Positions 24,399 to 33,362 of a stretch of 64,000 nt of DNA are shown piece after piece. The stretch lies in the NCBI RefSeq assembly GCF_900101015.1, contig NZ_FNFZ01000007.1, forward strand, positions 1 to 64,000, written 5' to 3'. Numbering within the stretch: the first letter of the stretch is position 1; the number at the start of each line of letters is the position of its first letter. This stretch comes from Sarcina sp. DSM 11001. GTDB lineage: Bacteria > Bacillota > Clostridia > Lachnospirales > Lachnospiraceae. Position numbers and translations under genes: made by a program. The notes under the pieces are model-generated. The model was not told the origin of the DNA, made no database searches, and saw nothing but the letters and a program-made list of their open reading frames with translations.

Positions 24399-26561
24399 AT
24401 GGCAGTAGAGAGAGGACCATTATCCATTAACAGCGAAAATATGTTTCCGATCATCAAAAAGTGGCTGTATTCGGATCATGATATCTTTTACAGGGAGCTG
24501 ATTTCCAACGGTTGTGATGCCATCACGAAGCTCAAGAAGCTGGATATGATGGGGGACTATGAACTTCCTGAAGGCTATAAGGCCCGCATCGATATCGAAG
24601 TGGACCCCAGGGAAAAGACGATCAAAGTCACTGACAACGGCCTGGGTATGACTGCGGAGGAGGTCAAGGAATATATTAACAATATCGCTTTCTCCGGCGC
24701 CGAGGCATTTCTGGAAAAATACAAGGACAAGGCGACGGACGACCAGATCATCGGTCATTTCGGCCTGGGCTTCTACAGCTCCTTTATGGTGGCGGAGCTG
24801 GTCGAGATCGATACCCTGTCCTGGCAGGACGGAGCTGAGCCGGTGCACTGGGAGTGCGACGGCGGCAGCACCTATGCGATGGGCGGCGGGGACAAAAAGG
24901 AGATCGGCACGACAGTCACTCTGCACCTGTCCGAGGACTGCGTGGAGTTTTCCAATTATTACCGCGCGCAGGAAGTCATTGAGAAATACTGCTCCTTTAT
25001 GCCCGTGGAGATCTATCTGTCCGAGCACGATACCAAGATGACCGAGACCATCAAAGAGTCCGAGCGCAGGCCTGAGGATGTGGTCATCGAGGTGATCGAG
25101 CCGGAGAAAAAGGCCGAGCCCGCAAAGAAGGAGGGCGAAGAGGCTGTACAGACAGAGCCTGAGGAGAAGCGCCTCAAGATCCGCCGCCGCCCGGTCCAGA
25201 TCAATGACCCTCATCCGCTCTGGGCCAAGACCCCTTCGGACTGCACGGAAGAAGAGTATAAAGAGTTTTACCGCAAGGTCTTCCACGATTACAGGGAGCC
25301 CCTGTTCTGGATCCACCTCAACATGGATTATCCCTTCAACCTCAAGGGCATCCTCTACTTCCCCCGCCTGAACCTGGAGTACGAGTCCGCCGAGGGCGTC
25401 ATCAAGCTCTACAACAGCCAGGTCTTCATCGCGGACAACATCAAGGAGGTCATTCCTGAATTCCTGATGCTGCTCAAGGGCGTGATCGACTGCCCCGACC
25501 TGCCGCTGAACGTCTCCAGGAGCGCTCTGCAGAACGACGGCTTCGCACAGAAGATCAGCGATTATATCTCCAGAAAGGTCGCGGAGAAGCTGGGCGGCAT
25601 GTGCAAGACCGACAAGGAAAATTACGACAAATACTGGGACGACATCAGCCCCTTCGTCAAGTACGGCTGCCTGAGGGACGACAAGTTCTGTGAAAAGATG
25701 ACGGACTATATCCTCTTCAAGGATCTGGACGGCAAATACCACACCCTGCCCGAGGCGCTGGAGATCAACGCGAAGGATACCGGCGATGAAGCCTCTGAGA
25801 CCGCTCAGGACGAAGAAGGAAAGGCCGTTGAGGCCGAGGTGGTCTCCGACGGAGACATTGCCGATGCCGCCTCCGGTTCAGAAGGTGCCGGGGACAAGGA
25901 AGAAGAGGAAGAGGAGCCGAAGGACCGCACGATCTACTACGTGACCGATCCCGAACACCAGAGCCAGTATGTCCGCATGTTCCGTGATAACGGCATGCAG
26001 GCCTTCGTCCTGGAGCACACCATCGACCAGCCCTTCATCGCCCAGCTCGAAGCAAAGAACGAGGGCATCCATTTTACCAGGATCGACGCGGACATCCAGG
26101 ATGCGCTCCGCGCGGATACAGAAGCCGAAAAAGATGAAGAAAAGGCCAAAGAGGACGGAGAGAAGATCACAAAGATCGTACAGAAGGCTCTGGAGGATGA
26201 CAAGCTCACTGTGAAGCTGGAGACCCTCAAGGATCCCGCTGTCTCCTCCATGCTCATCGTGGACGAGCAGACACGCCGCATGAACGACATGATGAAGATG
26301 TATGCCGCCAGCGGCATGGGTTCTGAAATGGGCTTCGGCATCGGCGGTATTGGAAGAGAAGGCCGCACCCTGGTCCTCAACGCGGCGCACCCCCTGGTCA
26401 AGTATGTCCTGTCCCATGAAGAGGGTGACAACACAAAGATGATCTGCGAACAGCTCTATGACCTCGCCCTCCTGCAGAATGAACCTCTCACCGGCGACGG
26501 GATGACCAGGTTTGTTGCCCGCTCCAACGAGATCCTCATGCTTCTGACAAAAGAGCAGTAA
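24399..26561 (+). CDS. htpG: Molecular chaperone HtpG (Hsp90)
   Basis: 720 residues against the usual 620-640. The GHKL ATPase motifs are clear: FYRELISNGCDAITKL, VTDNGLGMTAEE and IGHFGLGFYSSFMVAE. The extra length comes from two charged insertions: residues about 233-264 (Lys/Glu, at the N-to-middle domain hinge, as in eukaryotic Hsp90) and about 460-509 (Glu-rich, in the middle domain). Ribosome binding site AAGGAGGAATTTTAAA. Regulation by HrcA is expected from the perfect CIRCE upstream. Single-gene unit. Confidence 0.95.
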   Translation: MAVERGPLSINSENMFPIIKKWLYSDHDIFYRELISNGCDAITKLKKLDMMGDYELPEGYKARIDIEVDPREKTIKVTDNGLGMTAEEVKEYINNIAFSGAEAFLEKYKDKATDDQIIGHFGLGFYSSFMVAELVEIDTLSWQDGAEPVHWECDGGSTYAMGGGDKKEIGTTVTLHLSEDCVEFSNYYRAQEVIEKYCSFMPVEIYLSEHDTKMTETIKESERRPEDVVIEVIEPEKKAEPAKKEGEEAVQTEPEEKRLKIRRRPVQINDPHPLWAKTPSDCTEEEYKEFYRKVFHDYREPLFWIHLNMDYPFNLKGILYFPRLNLEYESAEGVIKLYNSQVFIADNIKEVIPEFLMLLKGVIDCPDLPLNVSRSALQNDGFAQKISDYISRKVAEKLGGMCKTDKENYDKYWDDISPFVKYGCLRDDKFCEKMTDYILFKDLDGKYHTLPEALEINAKDTGDEASETAQDEEGKAVEAEVVSDGDIADAASGSEGAGDKEEEEEEPKDRTIYYVTDPEHQSQYVRMFRDNGMQAFVLEHTIDQPFIAQLEAKNEGIHFTRIDADIQDALRADTEAEKDEEKAKEDGEKITKIVQKALEDDKLTVKLETLKDPAVSSMLIVDEQTRRMNDMMKMYAASGMGSEMGFGIGGIGREGRTLVLNAAHPLVKYVLSHEEGDNTKMICEQLYDLALLQNEPLTGDGMTRFVARSNEILMLLTKEQ

Positions 26562-26685
26562 AAAATATTCCGGCGTATAATATCGCATTGCACTTTGTTT
26601 TCTCAAGTGCGGTTTACTGCTGTATTATAGACATATAGATCTCTGCAGGATATCTGTATATTCAGAATAAAAGGAGGAACGCAAA

Positions 26686-27174
26686 ATGGCAAAAGTGGAT
26701 ATCGAAGGAAAAAGCCTGGAAGAGCGCATGCAGATGGCAGGCGACATCGCGATGAATTATTTCAGACAGGGACTGAACTGCACGGAATGCGTGATGCGGG
26801 CATTTATGGATATGCATGATACAGGACTTCCGGAGGAAGTGATCTGCATGGGCACCGGTTTCGGCGGCGGGATCGGACATACCAAGAACATCTGCGGAGC
26901 GATCACGGGCGCCTGCATGGCAGTCGGGATGGTCAAGGGCCGCAGAGATCCCTTTGAAAAAGAGGAAATGAAAGACCGCGTCAAACAGCTTCAGGGAGAG
27001 ATCTATCCTGTTTTCGGCGGACTGGTGGAAGAGATCCAGGACAAGTACGGCACACTGATCTGCCGTGAGCTTTCCGACCCCTTCGGGGATTTTAACGGAA
27101 AGGAAAGAAAGAGAAACTGCAAACAGATGATCGGATACTGCGCTTCACTGGCAGAAAAATACGCATTTCAGTAA
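26686..27174 (+). CDS. C_GCAxxG_C_C-family redox protein
   Basis: 162 residues. Cysteine pattern GLNCTEC, then NICGAITGACMAVG (the GCAxxG-like block), TLICREL and RKRNCKQMIGYC matches the small C_GCAxxG_C_C (split-Soret-associated) proteins, presumed electron carriers in anaerobes. The strong AAAGGAGGAACGCAAA site precedes the ATG. A long gene-free region follows. Confidence 0.85.
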   Translation: MAKVDIEGKSLEERMQMAGDIAMNYFRQGLNCTECVMRAFMDMHDTGLPEEVICMGTGFGGGIGHTKNICGAITGACMAVGMVKGRRDPFEKEEMKDRVKQLQGEIYPVFGGLVEEIQDKYGTLICRELSDPFGDFNGKERKRNCKQMIGYCASLAEKYAFQ

Positions 27175-27210
27175 TTGCCCTGAAAGATCTGCTTTCGGCA
27201 TAGAATGGCT

Positions 27211-27290
27211 GTTACAGTATATTCAGACCCTCTCGAAATTTGAAATAACAGGCGTTTTTGCGCGGCTTACAGCGCAAAAACGCCTGTGGA
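27211..27290 (+). repeat. Palindromic repeat family, copy A
   Basis: Begins GTTACAGTATATTCAGACC, continues CTCGAAATTTGA and ends in a perfect 15-bp stem-loop (27249-27286). Matches the framework of copies at 63247-63320 and 36329-36401. Confidence 0.65.
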
Positions 27291-27649
27291 ACAAATGGCC
27301 GGGAACAGCCGGGAATGGTAAAGAGTCAAACCGGATGTCTCGGCGCTTTTTATTGTTTATTTTTTTTCAATATCACCTTGAGTCACTTTGATGACAATTT
27401 CTGAAATGTTGAGAATGAGATGAAGTCTGCAAAGCATGCTATCCTTTTTATGGGATTTATAAGTATGTTTACACGGAGGACGGCAAAACACTTATTCCGG
27501 GCCTGCCATATCTGACATTTTCGTGCATCTGCTGCAGCGTTTTTCCTGCCTTTTTTTACTGCAGCACCTGTTATCTGCACCTGTTGTGCGGTATTGATGG
27601 TGTTGCTTTGCTTCAGACGATGCAGAGAAAGTCAGTCTGGCAGGCTCAT

Positions 27650-27721
27650 GTTATAGTTCGGACTGTCTCGAAATTCGAGGCCTTATTGTGTGCGTGGTCT
27701 ACAACGCAAAATCCGAGTGGA
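27650..27721 (+). repeat. Palindromic repeat family, copy B
   Basis: GTTATAGTTCGGACTG, then TCTCGAAATTCGAGG and a diverged second half ending CCGAGTGGA. The first hairpin is intact, the second decayed. Confidence 0.6.
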
Positions 27722-27872
27722 GCAGGTTCATTCGGCTGCACCCTCATTTAGCCCCGGGAGTGATTTCGGGAGGCCTGCGGTAACACAGAGTCCCATCAAA
27801 AATAAAAGTGTGTTATAATTCCCCTTGACGGACTTTGGCCGTACCGGTCCGGAAAGGGGAATTGTTATTGTG

Positions 27873-30800
27873 ATGAGAGATTTTTACACAAAAGAAAACA
27901 TGCAGGGCGAGGCTTTTCATGTACCGGATGCCGGGCTGGCCTTTGAGCCTTCGGAGCTGGCCTTTGAGATGGAAACCGGAACCGGCCGGGAAGGGGTGAT
28001 CCGCGTGAGGCACAAGGCGGGAAAACCCTCCCGGGGATATGTATATTCTTCCGGACCCTGCATGCGGGCTATGCGTGAGCAGTTTGCCCCCGGAGCGGAC
28101 GGAACCGGCTTTATACGCTGGCAGTTTGATGCCAGGGGGATCGCGCCGGGCAGGACTGTCCGCGGTTTCTTTCGTGTGATTTCTCCTTTCGGCGAATACA
28201 GGATCCCCTATTGCGCGGAGATTTCCGGAAAGGGAGAACTGCTGCGCAAAAAGGAACCCGGGATCTGGGACAAAGACATTCCGGAAAAAGACCCGGCCCG
28301 CCTGGAAATATTATCAAAGGAGCAGTTTGCGGCCCTTGCCGGGAAGGATCCGATGAAGGCTGCAGGCTTTTTTTACAGCGGCAGGTTTGAGAATATCCTG
28401 ACAACGGAGGAGGACAGGACGCTGTACAGAGGCCTCTCCATGAAGGAGGGGAATCTGCAGAATATGGAAGAATTCCTCATCGCCGCCTGCGGGATGGAAA
28501 AGACAATTTACGAACCCGCAGTGGAAACCCTGGTCCTGCAGGTGCAGGGCAGGGCCGGCAGGACGGAAGGACGCATGGCCGGGACCCGGGCGGAGCGGGC
28601 GCTGGAAGCCCACCGGCAGAGAGTGCGCAGCAGTGGACTGGGCGGGGCGCCTGCGCAGCGCAAAGCCCCCGCGCAGGAGGACCTGGTCTACATGAATCTC
28701 GGGATCAGAAAGATCGGATCGGGATTCTCTGAACTGCAGATCAGGGCTGAGGGGAGGTTTCTTCCCACAGCTCCTTTCAGCGTGCCCCAGACAGGGAAAA
28801 AACCTGTGCAGGAGAGCAGTGCCGATACAGGTATTCCGGCAGAAAAGAAATCCAGTGCAGAGGATGTGTCCATCGCGCCTGTCCGTGAGGCAGAACCTTC
28901 GAAGGAACAGACCGGGCTTTCTGCGAGTCAGCCGGGATCTTTTGCAGGGCAGGCAGGATCTGCTGCAGGACAGGCCGGAACTTCCGTGAGTCAGGAGAGG
29001 CCTTCCGCGAGTCAGGAGAGGCCTTCCGCGAGTCAGGCAGGGCCTTTTGCGGGGCAGGCGGTATCTGCTGCCGAGACGGTTTTTACCGTCAGGATCCCTG
29101 TCAACCGCGCCGCGCTGCACGCAGGGAGAAATTTCGGGAGGATCCTGCTCAGAGGTCCCTTCAATGATGCCGAGGTCCCTGTTGAAGTGCACTGCAGTTC
29201 AAATGTCTCCCCCGTGAGACGTCGTCAGGAGAGTGAGCTCAGGCTTCTCCAGCTGCAGCTGATGCGCCTGTATACGGATTACCGCCTTGAACAGCAGTAT
29301 CCCGGGGACAGGGGGCAGCACCCTGAAGACAGGCTTCTGCAGGCGGAAAAGCTGATCGAGGAGATCTCGATCCGCAGCCACAAGGATCTGGTGCCGCGTC
29401 TTTTCGTCGTCCACCTGCTGATCCTGAGAAAGCAGTATACAGAAGCAGCCCGGGTGCTCACCAGGATCGCCGCCAGATATGCGGGCCAGGATGACGCGCA
29501 GAATTTTTCCGCCCGTTTTACAGGAGAAAAAGAGGGAGCCTACTGTTACCGGCAGTATCTGTTTGCCCGCTGCCATATGGACGATGTACAGCTCCGCTCC
29601 CGGGTCGTCCGTTTCCTGCACGGAGTATACCGGCAGAACGGGGACTGGCGGATCGCCTGGATGCTGATGGACCTGTCCGAAGAGTATGCCCCCGGGACCA
29701 GTGCGCGGTGGAATTTCCTCCGGCACCAGTTTGAGAGCGGCTGTTCCAGCCCGGTGATCTGGATCGAAGCGTGGGAGATGGTGCGCCAAAACCCCCAGAT
29801 CCTGCTGCCCGGCAGCAGTGTCCAGGAGCGCTGGGCCAGGGACGATTTCGGCCTCCACGTACTCTGGTACGCGGCGCGAAATTATGTCCTGACCCCGGAA
29901 GCTGCCGAGGTGATGATCACTCTCGCGGAAAAAAAGAAGATCTTTTCCAAGCTCCTGTACAGGGGGCTCTGTGCGGCTTATGAGATCTGGGACAGCGGGG
30001 AGGATACTGAGGATTCTCCGGATTCCGGGACCCGGGAGGAAAGTCCCGCAGCCGGGCCGGAATCCGGCAGCCTGATCAGGACCCGGATCCTGCGCGCGAT
30101 CTGTATCCTTCTGGTGCGCAGGCAGGACATTTCCGCGCAGGCCCACAAATGGTATACCAGAGCGATTGAAAACAACGTGAGCCTGACCACGCTGGAAGAG
30201 AGCTGGCGCCAGAGCGTGCCGGCTGATGATGCGGTTTATCGGATGCCTGCCGGCAGAAACGCTGTATTAAGGACAACGGCTTCCCGCGCCGTCAGGGCTG
30301 TACTTGTCTATGACCGGTTCCGCGGCGAGCAGGTCTTTCCCATCAAGGACGGAGTGGCTTTTCTCCCTGTCTATGGGGACGCGAATACTGTTTTCCTGGA
30401 AGACGCAGCGGGAAACCGCTGCGCAAAGAGCCTGCCCTATGCGCTGGATGTGAAAGAGGACATGGAATCAGCGCTGCAGGATAACGGACAGGACATAACC
30501 CTGCTTTCTGCCCCGTCAGGACCGGCAAAACTGACGGAGAATCCTTACGCTCTTGCGCAATGGGTGGGATTTGGCAGCCGCTCCGGGATCCGTCTCAGGT
30601 ACGGTCAGGAGACAATGGAGGCTGCAGGACGTCTTCTGGACAGCGGCCTGCTCACTTTCGCGGCGCATACAAAGCTCATCCTGCTGTGCCTGGAGCGATG
30701 CGGCAGGCAGAGCGGGGATGCAGGAGAACTGGTTCGTTTCTTCCTTTCCAGGGTACAGCCTATGCGCTGCAGTGAATCGGAGAGGGAGAGGCTCCTCGGG

Positions 30801-31862
30801 TATCTTCTGGATGCCGGGGAAAATGAGGAGGCTGTGCGCTGGCTCGGAGCATTCGGGCCTGACAAGATCAGTTCCGGCCTTCTTGCCAGGGCCTGCACGG
30901 GAGTACTCTGGGAAGGAAACGTGCAGGATGTTGTGGTCTCCTCCGCCTGGGAGGCTTTTGTGCGGGGAAACAGGGACAGTGTCCTGCTCGAAAGGCTGGC
31001 GGCGGAATTTACAGGTCTTTCGGAGGAACTCCTGGATCTGAGGAGGGCGTGTACGGAAGCCGGTCTCCCCACCAACGATCTGGAGCAGAGGATCATACGG
31101 CAGATCCTTTACAGCGGCAGCTCGGGACCTGGCGCCGCTCAGGTGATCGTCAGCGCCGCCGGGAGGCTGGGAGACGTCTTTCTGCCTGCTGTCGCCCAGT
31201 ATGCGGACTACGCTTTTTCCAACGGCCTCTCCCTGGGTGTCCGCATGACGGATCTCATCGCCGGACTTCTGCTGGAGGAAGGGGACAGACCGGCGGATAT
31301 CTGCCGGATCGCCTACCTGAAGGAGCTGTCCATGCGGCATGAAGAGATCACAGAGAGAGAGAAGGCAGCTGCGCAGGCATCGCTGGCGGCCCTTCTTTCC
31401 AGAGAGATCATCTTCCCTTTTTACAGGCAGTTCCCGGGATATGACGACAGGCTGGATCTCTATGCCGAGGAGACCCTTGTCCAGTATCATCCCGCTTCTC
31501 CGGACGACGGCAGGGGCAGACACATCGTCTTTCATTACGCGGCATCCCGCAGAGGAGAGGCGGGGAACTACCGCGCCCGCCCCATGAAGGAAATGTACAG
31601 AGACTTTTTTGTCTCCGGATTCGTGCTTTTTTACGGAGAGCAGATGCATTATTATATTACAGATGATGCTGCTGAGAAAAATGTGGTCCAGAGCGGGACG
31701 GTCGGGCAGGACGCCCGGATTCCGGAAAGCTGTTCCGGCCGGTTCGGCCTGATCAATGATACGACGCGGGCAGCGGCGCTGCGGGAGTACGATGAAGCGC
31801 TGGAGCTCCTGACGGGATATTACCGGAGGAGTTATCTGGAGAGTGAACTGTTCCGGAGATAA
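27873..31862 (+). CDS. Giant DUF5717-type cytosolic protein (two beta domains plus long helical body)
   Basis: About 1,329 residues, no signal peptide, no membrane segment. I associate it with the uncharacterised DUF5717 family of Lachnospiraceae (from memory). Residues about 17-125 look like an Ig-like beta domain (LAFEPSELAFEME, GVIRVRHKAGKPSRGYVY, VRGFFRVISPFGEYRIPY). A Gly/Ser/Gln-rich disordered linker (about 310-400) holds SASQERP and AGQAGS repeats. A second beta strand set follows (VFTVRIPVNRAALHAGRNFG), then 800 residues of TPR-like helices with one beta island (FPIKDGVAFLPVYGDANTVFL), and a C-terminal sheet (RHIVFHYAASRRGEAGNYRA). Start uncertain: ATG 27873 or GTG 27870 after GGAAAGGGG. 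First gene of a three-gene unit. Confidence 0.7.
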   Translation: MRDFYTKENMQGEAFHVPDAGLAFEPSELAFEMETGTGREGVIRVRHKAGKPSRGYVYSSGPCMRAMREQFAPGADGTGFIRWQFDARGIAPGRTVRGFFRVISPFGEYRIPYCAEISGKGELLRKKEPGIWDKDIPEKDPARLEILSKEQFAALAGKDPMKAAGFFYSGRFENILTTEEDRTLYRGLSMKEGNLQNMEEFLIAACGMEKTIYEPAVETLVLQVQGRAGRTEGRMAGTRAERALEAHRQRVRSSGLGGAPAQRKAPAQEDLVYMNLGIRKIGSGFSELQIRAEGRFLPTAPFSVPQTGKKPVQESSADTGIPAEKKSSAEDVSIAPVREAEPSKEQTGLSASQPGSFAGQAGSAAGQAGTSVSQERPSASQERPSASQAGPFAGQAVSAAETVFTVRIPVNRAALHAGRNFGRILLRGPFNDAEVPVEVHCSSNVSPVRRRQESELRLLQLQLMRLYTDYRLEQQYPGDRGQHPEDRLLQAEKLIEEISIRSHKDLVPRLFVVHLLILRKQYTEAARVLTRIAARYAGQDDAQNFSARFTGEKEGAYCYRQYLFARCHMDDVQLRSRVVRFLHGVYRQNGDWRIAWMLMDLSEEYAPGTSARWNFLRHQFESGCSSPVIWIEAWEMVRQNPQILLPGSSVQERWARDDFGLHVLWYAARNYVLTPEAAEVMITLAEKKKIFSKLLYRGLCAAYEIWDSGEDTEDSPDSGTREESPAAGPESGSLIRTRILRAICILLVRRQDISAQAHKWYTRAIENNVSLTTLEESWRQSVPADDAVYRMPAGRNAVLRTTASRAVRAVLVYDRFRGEQVFPIKDGVAFLPVYGDANTVFLEDAAGNRCAKSLPYALDVKEDMESALQDNGQDITLLSAPSGPAKLTENPYALAQWVGFGSRSGIRLRYGQETMEAAGRLLDSGLLTFAAHTKLILLCLERCGRQSGDAGELVRFFLSRVQPMRCSESERERLLGYLLDAGENEEAVRWLGAFGPDKISSGLLARACTGVLWEGNVQDVVVSSAWEAFVRGNRDSVLLERLAAEFTGLSEELLDLRRACTEAGLPTNDLEQRIIRQILYSGSSGPGAAQVIVSAAGRLGDVFLPAVAQYADYAFSNGLSLGVRMTDLIAGLLLEEGDRPADICRIAYLKELSMRHEEITEREKAAAQASLAALLSREIIFPFYRQFPGYDDRLDLYAEETLVQYHPASPDDGRGRHIVFHYAASRRGEAGNYRARPMKEMYRDFFVSGFVLFYGEQMHYYITDDAAEKNVVQSGTVGQDARIPESCSGRFGLINDTTRAAALREYDEALELLTGYYRRSYLESELFRR

Positions 31863-31890
31863 CACTCTGTCCGTGGAACAGATCACCAGA

Positions 31891-31912
31891 GGGGGGCTCA
31901 TAAGAGGCCCCC
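31891..31912. other. Intercistronic hairpin in the DUF5717-DUF5716 gap
   Basis: GGGGGCTC-ATAA-GAG-GCCCCC with one mismatch, between the two genes, ending about 20 bp before the second start. No T-run. It could set the ratio of the two products by RNA processing. Confidence 0.5.
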
Positions 31913-31930
31913 GGAACAGGATGACATCAT

Positions 31931-33244
31931 ATGATTATTTCGAAATCGCCTGCAGGCAAATACATGCTGGGGATCGACCTCACGGATGAATATTGCCAGA
32001 TTTCTTATCTTTATAATAAAAAAGCCCGTTTCGGGCGCGGTTTTGTAAACGCGGCTACGGGAGGGGTGTCGCGTGAACCTGTCACTTATTCCACAGCAGC
32101 GGGACAGGAGGCCTACAATATACCGACAGCCCTCTGCAGGCTGAAGGATTCATCGGTGTGGCTCGCCGGCTATGATGCCCTGGAAGCAGACCAGGCCGGA
32201 GAGGGAACTGCGGTAAAAGACCTTTTGAAAAAAGCCCGTAAGGACGCCAATATCCTTCTGGAGGGAGAGGAATACAGCGCGGGGGCTCTGCTGGCCCTGT
32301 ATCTCCGCAGATGCCTTGCCCTGCTGGAACCGGAGATCACACCTGACCTGATCGCTGCCGTCGCTTTCACAGCCCCCGATATGGATTATGAGCTTGAGCA
32401 GATCCTTGTACGCGCCTTCAGCCGCCTCGACCTGGGGCTGCAGAAGGTCATCTGCGAAAGCCACGAGGAATCTTTTTACAGCTACATGCTCATGCAGGAT
32501 GCGGAGCAGCGCAGGACAGGGATGCTCCTGTGTGAATACGGCGCGGACGGCGCTGTTTCTTTTTCCACTCTCCTGTACAACCGCAGGACAAACCCTGTGG
32601 TCTACTGGACCCAGAGGCAGGACCGCAGGATCGATCCGGGTCTCCAGAAGGTCGGAAAGGACAGGGAGTTCACTCTGGCTGTTCAGGAGGTCCTCCAGCA
32701 GAACGAGGCGTCCGCCGTCTATCTGACAGGCGAGGGCTTCGAAGGAGGATGGCTGAGGGAAGGAGCAGTCTGCCTGTGCAGGGGACGCCGGGTATTTCAG
32801 GGTGAAAACCTGTTCAGCAAAGGGGCGGCCTACAGCGCCCTGCTGCATGTGGACAGGCCCTCCGAGATCCAGGACAGTGTCTTTCTCGCCGGGGATGCTC
32901 TCCGTTCAAATATCGGCATCGAGGTTGTGCTCCGCGAACAGCTGGGGTATCATGTCCTTCTGGATGCCGGCGTGAAGTGGTATAATGCGGAAGTGGAAGA
33001 GGACTTTATCCTTGAAAACGGCAAGGAGTTCAGCCTGCTCAGAACCCCCGTGACGGGAGGCGAAGCGCAGGAGCTGACTGTCCATCTGGACGGGATCCCG
33101 GACAGACCGGACAGAACGACCCGCCTGCGCGTGGTCCTGACCATGCCGGCTGCCGGCCGGCTCAGAGTCCAGATCACGGACCTGGGTTTCGGGGATATTT
33201 TTCCCACAGGAGGGGGCGTCTGGGAAGAGACCTTCGAAGTATAA
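31931..33244 (+). CDS. DUF5716-type Hsp70/actin-fold ATPase
   Basis: 437 residues. The nucleotide-binding motifs of the Hsp70/actin superfamily can be read: phosphate-1 at about 12-22 (YMLGIDLTDEYCQISYL), the connect-1-like HEESFYSYML, phosphate-2 as GMLLCEYGADGAVSFS, an adenosine-like AVYLTGEGFEGGWL, and KGAAYSALLH, typical of the connect-2 helix. A C-terminal beta segment (VTGGEAQELTVHLDGIP...VQITDLGFGDIFP) resembles an Hsp70 substrate domain in length only. No membrane segment. I link it to DUF5716 (memory). It sits 68 bp after the giant protein gene and is probably its ATPase partner. Confidence 0.72.
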   Translation: MIISKSPAGKYMLGIDLTDEYCQISYLYNKKARFGRGFVNAATGGVSREPVTYSTAAGQEAYNIPTALCRLKDSSVWLAGYDALEADQAGEGTAVKDLLKKARKDANILLEGEEYSAGALLALYLRRCLALLEPEITPDLIAAVAFTAPDMDYELEQILVRAFSRLDLGLQKVICESHEESFYSYMLMQDAEQRRTGMLLCEYGADGAVSFSTLLYNRRTNPVVYWTQRQDRRIDPGLQKVGKDREFTLAVQEVLQQNEASAVYLTGEGFEGGWLREGAVCLCRGRRVFQGENLFSKGAAYSALLHVDRPSEIQDSVFLAGDALRSNIGIEVVLREQLGYHVLLDAGVKWYNAEVEEDFILENGKEFSLLRTPVTGGEAQELTVHLDGIPDRPDRTTRLRVVLTMPAAGRLRVQITDLGFGDIFPTGGGVWEETFEV

Positions 33245-33249
33245 TACGA

Positions 33250-33345
33250 TGGTAAAAGCAGTGTGAGAGGCATTGTGAAAAACAGTGTGAGAAGCATAGT
33301 GGAAGCAATGTAAAAAAGGGTGTAGAAAACAGATAAAAAACTGCT
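33250..33345. repeat. Degenerate 15-18 bp repeat
   Basis: CAGTGTGAGAGGCATTGTGAA-like units (shortened here to their core CAGTGTGAGAAGCAT) recur five times in the gap between the ATPase and TPR genes. Confidence 0.65.
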
Positions 33346-33362
33346 TACAGGAGTCTTTGTTT

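Larger units (their letters stand above)
27175..27872. other. 700-bp gene-free region with palindromic repeats and a promoter
   Basis: It holds two members of the CTCGAAATTCGAG palindromic family (27211-27290 and 27650-27721), including a perfect 15-bp stem, CAGGCGTTTTTGCGC / GCGCAAAAACGCCTG, and an extended -10 TGTGTTATAAT (TATAAT 27814-27819) for the DUF5717-type gene. The only sizeable frame (minus strand, 27383-27580) has no ribosome binding site or family features. AT content is higher than in the flanking genes around 27360-27480. Confidence 0.55.

Noticed and set aside
24420-26606. Long minus-strand frames opposite htpG
   Set aside because: Antisense shadows of htpG with no independent features.
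27383-27580. 65-codon minus-strand frame
   Set aside because: No start signal, AT-rich intergenic composition, no recognisable motif.
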